Of a stretch of 64,000 nt of DNA, positions 63,038 to 64,000 are shown piece by piece. Source of the DNA: Dermatophagoides farinae (taxonomy: Eukaryota > Arthropoda > Arachnida > Sarcoptiformes > Pyroglyphidae); assembly GCF_024713945.1 (NCBI RefSeq), contig NC_134677.1, positions 5,521,001 to 5,585,000 on the forward strand, in the 5' to 3' direction. A program made the translations under genes and the position numbers. The notes under the pieces are model-generated. The model was not told the DNA's origin and did no database searches. It saw nothing but the letters and a program-made list of their open reading frames with translations. The number at the start of each line of letters is the position of its first letter. Position 1 is the stretch's first letter.

Positions 63038-64000
63038 ATGATGAAACTCATAATTGTGATTTTTGTACTCTTTTCATTCATTTTTGTAACACATTGTCAG
63101 CTGCCACAAACAGCATCAAATTCAGCAGCCACAGATGATTCATTCAACGATCAAGAATCACCCGTCGATAATCCAACTACAACGGACAGTCCTTACGAAC
63201 AAACGGATATCACCGTCGATAGATCAGCTGTACCGGCTAATAATGATGCCGATGAAAAAAATGTGTTCAATTCAGCCAGTGATGATAATAGTAATCACCA
63301 AGTAGCTCAATCTCCACCATCCATATCTTCTACTTCGAACATTGATACTGTTGTCAATGATTCGGCGTTTGGTGACCAGGAAAAATCCAAGGAAAAAACA
63401 ACAAGCGAATCACAACAATTGAATGATAATAAATTTGATTCGCCAACTGTCGATATTGATAAATTGATTGAAAACAAATCACCTGAAGAAGTTGTTATGA
63501 CATTAAAAAAATTAGCCAAAAAAGGCAACGATGAAGCAAAGTTAAAATTGGCCATCGCTTATTTTTATGGTAATCCTCTACTTGATTTGAATACGTCTTT
63601 TGAATATTTTCAGGAATTATCTGTCACAGGAAATAGTTTAGCGCATCTGGTATGAAATGTTTTTTTTATAGTTTCTTTTAATGATTTTTTTATTACATTT
63701 TTACAGTATCTTGGATTTATGTATGCCATTGGGTTGCCACCAGTGAAGGCTAATCAAGCAAAAGCACTATTGTATTATACGTTTGCATCGCTTTCGAATC
63801 ATACGTATGCTCGGATGGCACTTGGTTATCGTTATTGGTCAGGGATAAGTGTTGCATCTAATTGTCAATTCGCTTTGTCCTATTATCGTAAAGTTGCCAA
63901 AGTTGTTGAGCAAAGCTATACATTTTCAAATAATCCATCCATACAACGGATTCGAATCCAAGACGAAACCGATAATTCGGGCTCTTATCCTGGTACACTT
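63038..64000 (+). CDS. SEL1L: SEL1L / Hrd3, ERAD adaptor (5' part, runs off window)
   Basis: ER membrane adaptor that links misfolded glycoproteins to the Hrd1 ubiquitin ligase. Exons 63038-63649 and 63707 onward (phase 0); the reading frame is open to the last base. The first 20 or so residues are a signal peptide (MKLIIVIFVLFSFIFVTHC). About 125 residues of acidic Ser/Asp/Thr/Asn-rich sequence follow. Sel1-like tetratricopeptide repeats begin near KSPEEVVMTLKKLAKKGNDEAKLKLAIAY. The block in exon 2 is diagnostic: YLGFMYAIGLPP, then ARMALGYRYWSGI and CQFALSYYRKVAKVV, ending with the SEL1L-specific QRIRIQDE. The fibronectin type II domain of vertebrate SEL1L is absent, as expected for an invertebrate form. 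Two adjacent ATGs (63038 and 63041) could start it. Confidence 0.93.

Noticed and set aside
1-64000. Transposable elements, tRNA/rRNA genes, CRISPR arrays, prokaryotic operons, viral insertions
   Set aside because: No reverse transcriptase, transposase, integrase or viral-protein-like frames. No cloverleaf-like sequence was noticed by eye, although tRNA detection by reading is weak. Spliceosomal introns exclude a prokaryotic reading.

Overview
This is eukaryotic nuclear DNA from a small-genome arthropod. It is AT-rich, and its split genes have mostly 50-100 bp GT-AG introns. Microsatellites are abundant, chiefly AC/GT and ATG/ATC triplets. I see no operons, no transposon-encoded proteins and no CRISPR arrays. 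The gene set includes a Dpp/BMP2-4 ligand, an Expansion/Rebuf-like MH2 protein and a gephyrin with a very short linker. Together with the compact introns this fits an arthropod, and the overall look suggests an acariform mite (for example the dust-mite group). The mite assignment is inference.

Layout. 1-1319: non-coding, downstream of dpp. 1320-4053 (-): dpp/BMP2-4 ligand in at least two exons. 4054-14677: a 10.6 kb gene-free block upstream of dpp. 14678-15902 (-): syntaxin-16, head to head with glycerate kinase (16175-17683, +), followed by an FKBP15 homologue (17930-19933, +). 19934-26914: 7 kb without genes. 26915-28805 (+): Expansion/Rebuf-like MH2 protein. 30101-31234 (+): single-exon TUT1-like nucleotidyltransferase, flanked by an 84 bp inverted copy of its own coding sequence. 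31489-32540 (-): secreted protein of unknown family. 34267-36082 (-): MOSPD2-like CRAL-TRIO protein. 37930-38484 (+): four-helix membrane protein. 38871-39837 (+): secreted, helical, probably membrane-anchored protein whose 3' end is tandemly duplicated. 40162-41015 (+): SRP receptor beta, convergent with gephyrin (41085-43116, -). 43569-52900 (-): very long FHA-domain CEP170 homologue, 5' end not found. 58282-59628 (+): lark/RBM4-like RRM protein. 61243-62340 (-): coiled-coil protein. 63038-64000 (+): SEL1L, running off the window.

The genes are mostly unrelated housekeeping and developmental functions: BMP signalling, SNARE trafficking, molybdenum cofactor synthesis, SRP targeting, ERAD and centrosome biology. 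The close pairs look like shared-promoter or overlapping-3'UTR arrangements rather than pathways. Exon joins were worked out by hand from splice-site sequence, reading-frame continuity and family similarity. Each multi-exon model closes in frame except where noted: the dpp and CEP170 5' ends and the truncated SEL1L.

I did not find a clearly new multi-gene system. The most unusual items are the inverted self-copy next to the TUT1-like gene, the 3'-end duplication that deletes a membrane-anchor segment, and the domain erosion in the FKBP15 and MOSPD2 homologues.
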